Shown here in pieces: positions 23,134 through 34,097 of a DNA stretch of 64,000 nucleotides. The stretch's first letter is position 1, and the number at the start of each line of letters is the position of its first letter. The notes beneath the pieces were generated by a model. The model made no database searches and was not told where the DNA came from. It saw only the letters and a list, made by a program, of their open reading frames with translations. Source of the stretch: Laguncularia racemosa (Eukaryota > Streptophyta > Magnoliopsida > Myrtales > Combretaceae); contig JBBMOL010000584.1 in assembly GCA_037954665.1 (NCBI GenBank), forward strand, positions 62,001 through 126,000, read 5' to 3'. Position numbers and translations under genes: made by a program.

Positions 23134-23846
23134 TGATACGAACTACGCCCACATGTGATGAAACCCAATACCAATACGTTCGGAATTACAACCCAAGATG
23201 CCAAACAATCAAAGTGGAACCGCAACCCGTTGCCTATAAACGAGGCAAAAACCTTGGTATATTCTGTTGACGCTACAATCGAGATGAAAGACCGATTGAT
23301 AAGTCTGGTTGAACGCCACGGAAGAAATCCGATAAGTTTAAGAGAAGTTCTTTGGAGAACCAAGAGAGGAATTCTCTCAAAATGTGTTATTCAATGTTGT
23401 ATGAATGCTCTATGTTTTGTTTTCCAACCCTAGCAGCTTATATTAGGGTTTACAACTCGTAATAATAAAAGCCCAAAATGACATAACATAATAAAGTCGT
23501 AGAAAAATAACAAACAGGCAATAAAAGCCGGCGGCGTAGTAGGCCGACGTAGTCCCTTTGTCGCGCTCTAATTATAACGCTGGTTCAAGGCCGGCAGCGT
23601 TTAAGCCAGCGTTGTCAAGGCTGGCAGCTTTGATCTCCTATGCTTTGCTCTCCTTGAATGATTTGAACAAATGCAAGGTCATTTTCATGGTTGCTCCACT
23701 CTTTTTTGGCTTCTTGGATATCCTTTATCAGCCCGTTTAGTGCTTCTTTGAATTGTTTTGCTTGAGTTCTTGTGATTGGTCCAGGTGGCACTTCAAGAGG
23801 ATCCACATTCCACCTTCTAGCTTGGCTCCCATCATGGCTCTCATCA
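23134..23846 (-). repeat. K 5' LTR
   Basis: 713 bases. In element orientation it runs TGATGAGAGCC to CGTATCA. In the place where E and H have CACGGCCGTG arrays it has GC-rich GCCGGC, GGCGGCGTAG and CAGCGTTTAAGCC words (about 23528-23630). Confidence 0.92.
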
Positions 23847-23923
23847 AAACCGGTCTAACAAATTACTCAACTAAATTGATGAACCGCCACTTAAAGAACC
23901 TTGTACTTGTAATTTTTGTTTTG

Positions 23924-24936
23924 TGATGTGCCTAAACACAGTTGAAAGCACAATCAAAAGACTTAAGAAAAACTATCTTAAGTCGAGGCAAAATTGAATA
24001 AAAAAATAAGGGCAAAATGACGTGAACCAAGTGAAGATATGATGAATTCCAAATGCCCAATGATATAATTAGAATACCACACTGATAATACCTTCTAACA
24101 ACACCCTAATCTTATATAATCCACACAAATAATCCACAATTTGACAAAAGAAAACAGTAACAAAAATAATCCCTTTCAAATAGTGAAGAACACGTTTCCT
24201 AGGGAAATCTTCAATGATGAACTAAATATAATTGATAAATACTTCAAATAAGCACAAGAATTCATGTACAATAAGATGTATTTCTAATCAAGAAATATCT
24301 CAATTCAACCCTAGATATGACACACTAGAGAAGAAAAGAAATCACAACAAAATGAAATTGATATAACTCACAATTTCAAGATGTTGCACTCACCACAATT
24401 TCAACTCTTGGGATTGAAATTGATAAGAGTTTGGAACCAAGGTATGAACCCTAATTCTCACGTGAAAGGAAGTGTATAATCTGCAAAAAGATAAGCCTCC
24501 TCAAACCCTCTCTTAAGCAAGTATTTATACTTGCTACTCCTAGGGTTAAAAAGTGCTCAAAATTACAAGTTTGACACTTTTAAGGTAGCTAACCCTAAAT
24601 GAAAATTACAAGGAAATACAAGTGTCCCAAAACCAAAATACAACCAAAATGTTTCAATAAACATTTACAAGATACAAAATAACATAAATCTTCATGATCC
24701 AATGCCTCAGAATAGAGAACAATCGCAGCGGGTCTTTGATTGTTATCCAGAAAAATATTCTGTGTCCAACTAAAGTTGTAGGACATTTTGGCATCCCATG
24801 GAGAAATATAATTGTACCTATAAGGTTATTCTCAAATTTTATTAGAAATAAAGACATAAGGTAAAATATGAGCAATTTGGTTAATCATCCAAATTGGGTT
24901 CTGAAGAGGTTGACAGTGCCAGAAATTTTCCCATCA
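23924..24936 (-). repeat. J 3' LTR
   Basis: 1,013 bases, plus-strand ends TGATGTGCC and CCCATCA. It aligns throughout with 27749-27853 plus 44788-45695. It contains GCAAGTATTTATACTTGC, a palindrome around the TATA box (near 24518). Confidence 0.95.
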
Positions 24937-24953
24937 TCTCCTCAGGCTTCCTC
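24937..24953 (-). promoter_or_regulatory. J polypurine tract
   Basis: The minus strand reads GAGGAAGCCTGAGGAGA directly before the 3' LTR start TGATGGGAAA. It overlaps the end of a frame reading D-L-R-A-N, equivalent to D-D-L-R-T-N-P in the complete elements. Confidence 0.7.
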
Positions 24954-25061
24954 TAGATTTGCCCTCAAATCTAGAGGATCAGTTGTGGAATTGAACCCTA
25001 GGATCTCTGTTGTCCTGCTCTCTTGGCTAACCATGGTAGTGGATGGATGCCTTACCTGTTT

Positions 25062-25649
25062 CTAAAAACCCTGGACCTCAGATGGAGTCATCGGTAATAG
25101 GACTATGCGTGTCTCGCCCATGCCGAACATGTAGGTATTTTCAAACCCATCATGTATCACTCGTTGATCATATAACCAGGGCCGAACCAATAGTAAATGG
25201 AATGCATGTATAGGAACTATATCACAAAGGATGTCATCATGATAGTTCTGGCCGACACTCATAGGAACCTTTGCCTTAAGGGTAACATGCATACTACCTC
25301 TATTATCCAGCCAATGCAAATGATAAGGACTAGGATGTGGTATAGTAGACAGTTGTAATTTGTCTACCAGTGCAGCAGATATAACATTCGTGCAACTACC
25401 ACTATCGATGATGAGTACACAAAGGTTACCTCTGATTTTGCAAGAGGTATGAAATATGTTCTCCCTCTGAATATCACTGATATCAGGAGATGTAGACAAA
25501 ATCTTGCATAACACATTAAAGGGGTAGATATTTCCTTCCAGTATGCTCCTCAGGCGCATTTGCATTCTGATCATCATAATATTCCTGCAATGCTGTTGGT
25601 AGATTTGTAAGCTCAATCTGTTCATGGTCATCCTCAGTATCTTCTCCAA
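25062..25649 (-). pseudogene. J protease
   Basis: The frame contains QRENIFHTSCKIRGNLCVLI followed by I-D-S-G-S-C-T-N-V, the aspartic protease active site. It continues with HPSPYHLHWLDN, ILCDIVPIHAFHLLLVRPW and ends after PMTPSEV. In complete CRM-like elements the sequence TPKQVYEDQ occurs at the same place and is followed by RT. Here the next 125 bases lead straight to the PPT. It is in a different frame from gag, overlapping 25516-25649. Confidence 0.85.
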
Positions 25650-26829
25650 TGTCTTCCATAACAGTCATCACCCTCTTATTTGGACACTGTGCAGCCATAT
25701 GCCTAAATCCCATGCATTTAAAACATTTTATCCGGCACGCTTTCCCACTAGTAGATCCGGGAACAGTCTGCCTCATTTCTGGTGCCATGACCTCTTTACC
25801 CTTCCCAGTGGGTAAGTTTTCTCTTATAATGGTTGGTGTAGTAGTGTCCACTGCCTTGACTCCTTCACTTACCGCCTTTGTTCCCCCTGATCGACTGTCG
25901 GCTGAGATGGGTCTATTAACAGTGTTGGGCCTACTGCTTGGAGCCCTAAAGAAGTTGGACCTCCTCTGTCTCTCTACTTTTAAGGCCAACTGAATAGCCT
26001 CATCAAGTGTAGTATAGCGCTGTAGCTCAACAATACACGCTATCTCATATTTTAGACCTGAGACAAATCGTGCTATAGTTTGTTCCGAAGGCTCAACAGA
26101 CCCACACCTAATCATAAGGGTCTCAAATTCCTGCACATAATCATCCACTGTTTTGCCCCCCTGCCTCAAGGTTTGCAATCGCATAAACAGCTCCTGTTTG
26201 TAGTGCTCAGGAATGAACCTTTTCCTTAGCAACCTCTTCATATCCCTCTAGGTTTGAACCTCAGCCTCTCCATCCCGACGCCTATTGATGATCAGATTCT
26301 TCCACTAAAGTGCAGCATACCCTACAAATTCAACAGCAGCCAATTTGACCCTGGTACTGTCGTCGATCTCATAATATTCCAAGAGACCTTCGACCTTATC
26401 CTCCGAGTCTAAGTATTCATCTGCTGATCCCTTACCATCATAGGATGGCATCTGTAGTTTCACATACTCCAAACCCCGAGGTGGCTTGAAATCCCTATTC
26501 TGATTTAGCTTGACCCTAAAATTGTCATCCCTTTCTTCCCTGTTTGGAATATGCCCCTCACCCATCCTTCTATTTAAATTTCCATCTCCCACTACTCTGT
26601 TTCGATGAGGGTTTTATGGAGCTACTCGAGGTGGTGCTGGTTGGTTTACCACTGGTGGTTGTGGTAAAGTCATCCTATCAACTCTAGTTACCAGTGTAGC
26701 AACGATAGTAGTAAGCTCCTGAAGTTGTTCCTCCAAAGTTCTCCTACCTGCCACATTACGACCATGACCTCCACCAACCTAGCTATTGGCTTCTTCACCC
26801 AATCCCCCATTCACACTATCATTAGACAT
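25516..26829 (-). pseudogene. J gag
   Basis: The ATG at 26829 opens a frame reading MSNDSVNGGLGEEAN. A leucine-rich segment follows (EEQLQELTTIVATLVTRVDR), then the gag core (MPSYDGKGSADEYLDSEDKV, LLRKRFIPEHYKQELF, GGKTVDDYVQEFETLMI). It ends with a zinc knuckle, C-F-K-C-M-G-F-R-H-M-A-A-Q-C, near 25690. Two stops precede 26592 and another lies at 26305. All pieces are in one frame, so the damage is point stops only. Confidence 0.85.
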
Positions 26830-27731
26830 ATTTGTAGATTCTCGTATGTTGTTCCTCAAAACAATTTGATTCAAGAGTACACACTTCCACTACTGTACTT
26901 CCCTAAACTCCACACAATAGCAACTACAAAAGACAAACAAACAAACTCACTTAATGTTACAATTTTATAATTGCAACTCACGTGTAATACTCTTCTCCAC
27001 AACAAGCTACAAGTACACGGTGCAAGAAATTTAATTGCCACAAGTTCACTCCACGGCAATACACAAGCAACAACAACAATTAAGATGTGTCACTTCCACG
27101 GTAACAACTAGGTGAATATTGATTACAAGTGGACTTACTTCCACGGCAAATAATGAAGACAAAAGATTAATAAGTAGCTTTCCCAAAATGAATTCCGAAT
27201 CCCACTATAGGTAGCAACTTTCAATTTGAAATTCAAATAACTTCACTTATTGCAAGCTTTCCTCAATTGGTAACAATGAATTTAAATTCAAATAGCAATC
27301 ATTAACTCCCACAACTTAATTGCATATGTTTTGAATTCAAATAATTCCTTACTAATCAAACTTAATGTAATATGCAAATTGTACTTCACCAATTCAGAAT
27401 TACACAATGGAAATCAAAGACAACAAACAACACAACTCCTCACTCCATAAGCTATTTTACGGTAAGAATTGGTAAGTTTTGCAAGTTCAAAAAATTTGCT
27501 AAAGTAAACTTCACTTTGTACTTCTGCTCTTCCACGTAAATTAGTGACCACAAAGTGATATAATAACCTTCCCAAACCAACTCCAACAATCAGCAAATCA
27601 AATCCCAATCCAAGGTAATTTCGCAATCTCAAACAACAACAACAACCGAATTGCGGTTTTCACTTGATCAACCCTAATTGATGATCACTTCCACGAAATT
27701 GAATACAACCAATTCCCTTCTCTCAACAAAA
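26830..27731 (-). other. J leader region
   Basis: Untranslated region between the primer site and gag. It carries dispersed CTTCCACGG-type words (near 27050, 27090, 27148, 27528 and 27690). No open frame. A similar leader is at 63560-64000. Confidence 0.6.
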
Positions 27732-27743
27732 GCTCTGATACCA
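27732..27743 (-). promoter_or_regulatory. J primer-binding site (initiator tRNA-Met)
   Basis: The minus strand reads TGGTATCAGAGC, five bases from the 5' LTR end at 27749. Confidence 0.9.
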
Positions 27744-27748
27744 AAAGA

Positions 27749-27853
27749 TGATGTGCCTAAACACACTTGAAAGCACATTTAAAAGACTTAAGAAAAACTA
27801 TCTCAAGTCAAGGCAAAATCGGATCCAAAAATAAGGGCAAAATGACATGAACC
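27749..27853 (-). repeat. J 5' LTR, inner part (before E)
   Basis: It starts TGATGTGCCTAAACACAC on the plus strand and matches 23924-24035. It is cut after GAACC (27849-27853) by E; the remainder is 44788-45695. Confidence 0.95.
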
Positions 27854-28638
27854 TGATGAGATCCATGATGAGAGCCAAGCCGGAAGAAGAATTGTGGATC
27901 CTCTTGAAGTGCCACCTGGACCGATCACAAGAAGTCGAGCGAAACGACTAAAGGAAGCACTTAACGGGTGATAAAGGATGTCCATGAAGCTGGAAAGGAT
28001 TGGAGCAATCATGAAGTTGGAAAGGATTGGAACAACCATGGGAAGACCCTTGCTCTTGTATAAGTCACACTGGACACGGGATGAAGAGGGCGTGTATTTT
28101 CAAGGCACGGCTGTGTAGGAATCTCAAGATTGCACAGAATCATACACGGCCAAACACATGACTAAAAGGCACGACCGTGTAAGGAGACAAGAATTTCCAC
28201 AGAATCATACACGGCCAAAGTACACGGCCATGTATCCCCTGCCGGCCAACATGTTTTGTTTGCTATTTTTACGCACTTATTGAAGTGAAGTCGTTTTGGA
28301 CTTGTATTTTCACGAATTGTAACCCTAGTATAAAGCTCCTAGGGTTTAGAATAAGTCAATAACATACATATTAGAACATTACAAACATTTTTGAGAGGCT
28401 CCTCTCTTGGTTCTTCAAGAACTAACTAGAACTTATCGGATTAATTTCCGTAGCATTCATCCCGACTTATCAATCGGTCTTTCATCCCGATTGTGGCATC
28501 TTCATATTATACGAAGGTTCTTGCCTCGCTTATAGACAACGGGTCGCGGTTTCCACTTGGGGTGTTTAGGCGTCTTGGGTAACGAATTCCGAACGTATTG
28601 GTATTGGGTTTCATCACAGGTTAGTGTGGTTCGTATTA
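27854..28638 (+). repeat. E 5' LTR
   Basis: 785 bases. The first 150 bases encode the polyprotein tail (GPITRSRAK). At about 28080-28240 is the CACGGCC array and at about 28331 the TATA box (AGTATAAAGC). Confidence 0.95.
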
Positions 28639-28641
28639 GTT

Positions 28642-28653
28642 TGGTATCAGAGC
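28642..28653 (+). promoter_or_regulatory. E primer-binding site (initiator tRNA-Met)
   Basis: TGGTATCAGAGC, three bases after the 5' LTR. Confidence 0.92.
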
Positions 28654-28689
28654 TTAGGTTTGTCAAAACATCAGTTCGGTTTGAGGAAG

Positions 28690-29136
28690 GTAACATCAAA
28701 ACCCTAACTCCAATCGTTCATATCCATTGTTAGCATTCAATTTCGTAGTATTAATTGTCTATTGATAGTGTAGTATTTACTAGTCGATTGTTACGAAAAA
28801 AAAAGGAAGACTCATGACAAAGAAAAAAAAAAAAGAGAAAAGCAAAGAGAAACGTGATCAAGAGCAACAACAAAGACACAAAAAAAAATCGGATAAAAAA
28901 AAGAGAGGAAAATTTACGAACCCTAGAGTTGTTTTGGATTCTACGGAAAGGAATTGGTGTAGTTTGGGTTAGTTTCAAGAGAATTGAGAAGAGGAGTTAG
29001 CAAGTTGATATCATCATTGTTTGTGAGAATACACGAGTGACTGTGTGATATTATCATTTGAGCGAAACACGTAAGGGAGTGTATCGTGAGGTTTAATTAT
29101 ATATAATATTTGTGTTAGTACTAATCTTTTCTGCAG
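28690..29136 (+). other. Candidate leader intron of E
   Basis: Donor GAAG then GTAACATC at 28690. Branch-site consensus TACTAAT at 29119-29125, a short pyrimidine tract, and acceptor TCTGCAG then GAAC at 29136. The gag ATG follows at 29142. The 447 bases are A-rich with several upstream ATGs. Equivalent signals are kept in K and H. Confidence 0.5.
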
Positions 29137-29141
29137 GAACT

Positions 29142-30960
29142 ATGTTGAGGCAACATTCTCCGGAAGGTGAGAGGGGAAGGTTTGATGCTAGGTTAGTGAT
29201 TGAGGCGTTGAGGGGTGAAATGAAGAGAATGTTTCAGGAGGGAATGGAACAAATTCATGAGATGGTGGAGTAAAGACTAGAGCAATCTACAAACGTCTTC
29301 CAAGGGCGTAAGTGGGAGAGTCATTCTAGGGGAGTATAAAGGGGTGGAGATGTAATGTCGGATGATGACTTTGATGAGCCTTCTATTGGGAGTTATAGAG
29401 GTTATAGTGGTTGGAATAGTGGAACTAGGGATTGGGAAGATAGAGGAGATAGGAATAGAGATGATGATCAATTGAGTAGCATAAAGATGAAGATTCCTCC
29501 TTTCCAAGGGAAGAATGATCCCGAGGCGTTCTTAGAGTGGAAGAAAAAGGTGGAGATGGTGTTTGATTGTCATAACTATAGTGGGAGAAAGAAAGTGAAA
29601 ATTGCTGCCATTGAATTTTTAGATTATGCCATAATGTGGTGGGATCAACTAATGTTGAATAGAAGAAGGAATGGCAAGCCACCTATTGAGTCTTGGGAAG
29701 AGATGAAAAGGGTGATGAAGAAGCGGTTTGTGACTGCGTATTATTATCGTGAATTGCACAACAAATTGCAAACTCTTAGGCAGGGAAGCCGAAGTTTGGA
29801 TGAGTATTTCAAGGAGATGGAAGTCACTATGATTAGGGCGAATGCAGAAGAGGATAGAGAGGCTACCATGGCTAGATTTCTTGCGGGGTTGAATAGAGAA
29901 ATCCAAAATGTTGTTGAATTGCAGCATTATATAGAATTAGAGGATATGGTCCATATGGCTATAAAGGTTGAGAACCAACATAGGCGGAAAGCTAGTAGTA
30001 ATGCACGGTTTCAACAGGGTAATGGTTCATCCACTTGGAAGACTAACCAATGGAAGAAGGAAGAAAAGCCTTTACCTACCAAACCAAAAGGAGAGCTGAG
30101 GCAAGCGGGTTCCACTCCTGGTAACCAAGGTAACCCTGATTCTTCTACTTCTAGAAATAGTGATATTAGATGTTTTAAATGCCAAGGTAGAGGCCATATT
30201 GCTAGTCAATGTCTAAATAGGCGTGTGATGATTTTGCGTGATGATGGTGAGTATGAAACTGAGGGGGATAGTGAAGAAGATGATATGCCTCAATTAGAGG
30301 ATGCTAGTGATGATGAGGAGCCTGCGATGGGAAGGCTAGTAGCAGTAGTGAAGCAAGCTTTGAATGTGCAGGTGAAGGAAGAAGAGGAGGTGCAAAGAGA
30401 GAATATATTTCATACTAGATGTTATCTAGGAGATCACATTTGTAGTTTGATCATTGATGGAGGGAGTTGCACCAATGTAGTGAGTAATTTTATTGTTGAG
30501 AGGCTGGGGCTTAAAACTGTTAGACACCCTAGTCCATATAAATTGCAATGGTTGAATGATAGTGGAGAGACTAAGGTGAGTAAGCAAGCATTGATTGGTT
30601 TTCGCATTGGTAGGTATGAGGATGAGGTGTTATGCGATGTAGTGCTAATGCAAGCATGTCATGTGTTGTTAGGGAGGCCATGGAAATTTGATAGGAAGGT
30701 TGTTAATGATGGCTTTTCTAACAAGTATACGCTTGTTCACCAAGGGAAAAGCTTTAATCTTAAACCGTTAACACCAAAGCAAGTGTATGAGGACCAATTG
30801 TAGCTACAACAGTCTTTTGCAAAACATAAGGTGAGTGAAAAGTAGAGGGAGAGTGAGAGAGCAAAAGACAATGAGAAAGAAAAGGAATATAAAAGTCAAG
30901 ATCAAAAGGAAAAAGAGAGGAAAGCTGGAAAGAGTGTGAGAGGCCAAGTTGAAGGGGGAT
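29142..30960 (+). pseudogene. E gag and protease
   Basis: The ATG at 29142 opens the frame with MLRQHSPEGERGRFDARLVI; two stops occur before 29355, then it is open to 30803. The gag core has KIPPFQGKNDPEAFLEWKKK, WWDQLMLNRRR and ANAEEDREATMARFL. One knuckle reads C-F-K-C-Q-G-R-G-H-I-A-S-Q-C (about residue 275 from 29355). An acidic linker leads to the protease (LIIDGGSCTNVVSNF) and CHVLLGRPWKFDRK. At 30801-30803 a Gln codon is TAG, and another TAG follows at 30843. The frame is interrupted at 30960 by F and resumes at 41199. Confidence 0.9.
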
Positions 30961-32690
30961 TGATAGAGCCATTTTATACTTAATCTTTATAGCTTAAATG
31001 GTGTTAATTTACTATTGATTTTATAGAATTCCCAAGGAAATGGTACTTAATTCTATTATGGTGATAAATCAGGTTAAATGGAGTCAAAGATGCTAATTCA
31101 AGTAAATTAGAGAAGCCATCTACAACTTGGTTCAAAGACAAGGATTTACACCGCCGGAGGGAAGTACATGGGCGTGTAATTGAAGTACACGGCAGTGTAT
31201 TTGGTTTTGAATCAACAGGAAGATACACGGTTGAAGTACACAGCCGTGTAGCTACCTAGGAATTAGCACGACTTGAGGCACGGCTAAGGTTCAAACCGTG
31301 CCACTTACTGGACAAGAAGGCGGAAATGTGGAGTTTGAACAGAGAGAGACACGGCTTAGGACACAGCCGTAGTGGAAGTCGTGGGCGAAACCGTGCTTGG
31401 AGCCGTGGTGGAAGCTAGGTGTGCCAAGGAGAAGAAAGTGTGGAAAATCAACAAGATGAAGGCACGGCTTGACATCTAGCCGTGGTGTAGACCGTGGTAC
31501 ACACTGGACAAGGATGAAGATTTGTTGAATATGCACAGAGGAAGGCACGGTTGGAAATCTAGCCGTGGGTGTAGCCGTGGTACACACTGGGCACGGATGA
31601 AGACTTGAAGATCATGCAGAGATGAAGGCACGACTTGACCCACGGCCGTGCTGTAGGGCGTGCCAAGCGGACGAATCTTCACTTCTCGAAATCTACTTGG
31701 AAAAGGAAAGATATTTTTGTATCTTGCTAGCAAAAGATCACATGCCATCCCTCTAACATTATAAATAGAACCAACCCTAGAGGGTTAGGGGGCAACTCTA
31801 AAAATCTGGAACTGGGAAACAAGAAGGAAGGAAGGAGGCAGAGCAGGCATCCGGGTTTCATCATGTTTTTATTTTTTATTTTCGTTTTTCTTATGAACAT
31901 GAGTGGCTAAGTTACTTTTCTAGCCAAAGGGTCATAGATGTTTAATTCTCCACGAATTGTGAGGTCTAATTGACTTGTATTTATTCTGTTCTTTGTTTTT
32001 GGGTATTCATATATCTTCTGATCGTTATGCCATTATTATCTTTGTTGATTGGTATGAATAGAGCTCTTCTACTCAATTAGCAAGTTAATATATTGTCAAC
32101 TAGCACGTCAAATCCGTAATTGTTTGATTGTTCTAATCTTAGTGACACGATAACATGTTTGGTTATAAGAATAGATGATCGAATTCTTGTTATGGAGGTG
32201 TATGATCATGTTTAAATAGGTTATCTTATAATCTACTGGCATGAATTGGTGGTCTCTCTAGATTTTAATGCTATTGATAGATTAAATCCTAAGCGCTTGT
32301 CTAGGGTTGTCTAATCAATAAGAGAAATAATTCAAAGCGCTTGTCTGAGGTTATCGAGGAAGTAAGGAGAGATAGGTTGTTAGAGCTTGTTAATAACCAT
32401 AACCAGTTTATCTAGAACTAAGAATAGAAAACACTTGCATCGATGATCAATTCATAGAATTAAACTATCTTGATTCCTTTGGCTAGACTTTTATTAATAT
32501 CCGATTTTCTTACCTTGTCTTACTTTATTTTGATTCACAAACAAAACCCCCATTTTTCTTTTCCTCTTTATTCTCATTGAATAGAAATATCTTTACCAAT
32601 CCCTGTGGATTCGACCCTACTCACCACTATATGCAAATCATATAATTGTCTAGGAGTAGGTTTTATTTTTGTTGGATTCGACACCCATCA
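30961..32690 (+). repeat. F 5' LTR
   Basis: 1,730 bases. A dense array of CACGG, CCGTG and TACACGG words fills 31150-31670. The TATA-like TATAAATAG is at about 31761. The end reads CGACACCCATCA. Confidence 0.96.
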
Positions 32691-32695
32691 AATTT

Positions 32696-32712
32696 TGGCG
32701 CTGTTGCCGGGG
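32696..32712 (+). promoter_or_regulatory. F primer-binding site (tRNA-Asp)
   Basis: TGGCGCTGTTGCCGGGG, matching the complement of the plant tRNA-Asp 3' end with one mismatch. This primer is usual for Athila/Tat elements. Confidence 0.85.
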
Positions 32713-32894
32713 ATTGGTGTCAAATTTATTTCTATTCTTGTATGACTCGTTCTTTTTAGACAGGTGCATTCAATTATAATCCGAAGATTGAGAAGACTCT
32801 TAAGAGGCTGCAACGAGAAGCTAGATCATCCACTAGACTGAACTTAGCATCGGATTTTTCTGATTCATCCCTTGATTCAGAAAAAGAAGACGAT

Positions 32895-34097
32895 ATGGCA
32901 AATCCCGAGAGAACACTGCGAGAATTAGCTGCACCGGATGTGAATCAAGAACCACTTTGTATTCACTACCCCGAACTAGCTATGGAATTCGAGTTGAAAT
33001 CTGGGTTGATACATCTGCTACCCACCTTTCATGGTCTTGAGAATGACGATCCTCATAAGCATTTGAAAGAGTTTCATATAGTGTGTTCTAGCATGAGGCC
33101 GCATGGAATCACCGACGATCAAATCAAGCTACGTGCTTTTCCGTTTTCTTTAAGTACTAAAGCTAAATATTGGTTGTTTTATTTGCCTCCAGGTTCTATA
33201 ACCACGTGGACGGACATGGTCAGACTCTTCTTGGACAAATTCTTCCCCGTATCCAGAGCCGCTGGTATAAGAAGAGAAATTTGTAGCATAAAACAGAGGG
33301 ACATCGAGACTCTTCATGAATATTGGGAGAGGTTCAAGCAATTGTGTGCCAGCTGCCCACAACATGGAATATCTGAGCAACTTCTCATCCAATATTTCTA
33401 CGAAGGCCTAATTCCGATGGAAAGAAAGATGATGGATGCTGCAAGTGGAGGCGCCATAGTAAACAAAACCCCTGGTCAAGCTAGGGAATTGATCTCCATC
33501 ATGGCTGCCAATTCACAACAATTTGGGTATAGGCATGATGCATCTTCAAGGAAGGTAAATGAGGTAAGTGTGTCTAACCTTGAACATCAAATTTCTAATC
33601 TAACCTCCCTTGTGCAGCAGCTAGCTCTTGAAAAAACACAATAGGTGAAGGCTTGTGGGATTTGCGCTGCTCCTAATCACCCTACCGACATGTGCCCCAC
33701 ATTGCAAGAAGACGATCATGAACACGCCAACGCTGTAGGAGGATTTCCAGGACAACCGTAAAGGAAGTATGATCCCTATTCAAATACTTACAATCCCGGA
33801 TGGAGGGATCATCCTAACTTCAGATATGGCAACAAACCACAAAACTTCCAACAATTCCAACCTAAGCCATTAAACCAAGTATCGTAAGCTCCTTCTACTT
33901 CAAATATGTCTCTTGAGGAAATTGTTAAATCACTTGCCGTTAATACAAAACAATTTCAGGATGAGACAAAGCAGAGCATCCACAACTTGGAAAATCAGGT
34001 AAGCCAACTTGCTTCTTCCATAAACAGGTTAGAAACTTAAGGTAAGTTACCTTCTCAAACCATTACAATTCCAAAGCAAAGTGCTAATGCAATTACC
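32895..34097 (+). pseudogene. F gag with zinc knuckle
   Basis: The open part 32895-33644 encodes 249 residues. It starts MANPERTLRELAAPDVNQ and includes LLPTFHGLENDDPHKHLKEF, AFPFSLSTKAKYWLFYLP, FLDKFFPVSRAAGIRREI and YEGLIPMERKMMDAASGG, all typical of Athila/Tat gag. After a TAG at 33642 the same frame continues through a knuckle, C-G-I-C-A-A-P-N-H-P-T-D-M-C, and a linker to pol at 34098. Three further TAA codons occur (about 33760, 33886 and 34039). Where G can be compared, it has Gln at these positions. Confidence 0.88.

Larger units (their letters stand above)
8035..23846 (-). mobile_element. Element K: CRM-like Ty3/gypsy retrotransposon, interrupted by L
   Basis: K lies on the minus strand inside solo LTR M, with flanks GAACC (8030-8034) and AAACC (23847-23851), a 4-of-5 duplication. 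Its 5' LTR is 23134-23846, followed by an initiator-Met primer site. Its 3' LTR is split by element L into 8035-8441 and 17713-18045. The left terminus reads CGATACG where sister elements have TGATACG. The internal region of about 5.1 kb carries gag, protease, RT, RNase H and integrase remnants in the usual gypsy order, broken by many stops. The CRM assignment rests on LTR ends starting TGATGAGA, an integrase tail that runs through the PPT into the LTR, and the GPITR motif in that tail. Confidence 0.85.

Noticed and set aside
31291..31748. Minus-strand frames in the F LTRs (repeated at 39794-40251)
   Set aside because: Antisense frames through the CACGG array; they lie in a non-coding LTR and have no domain.
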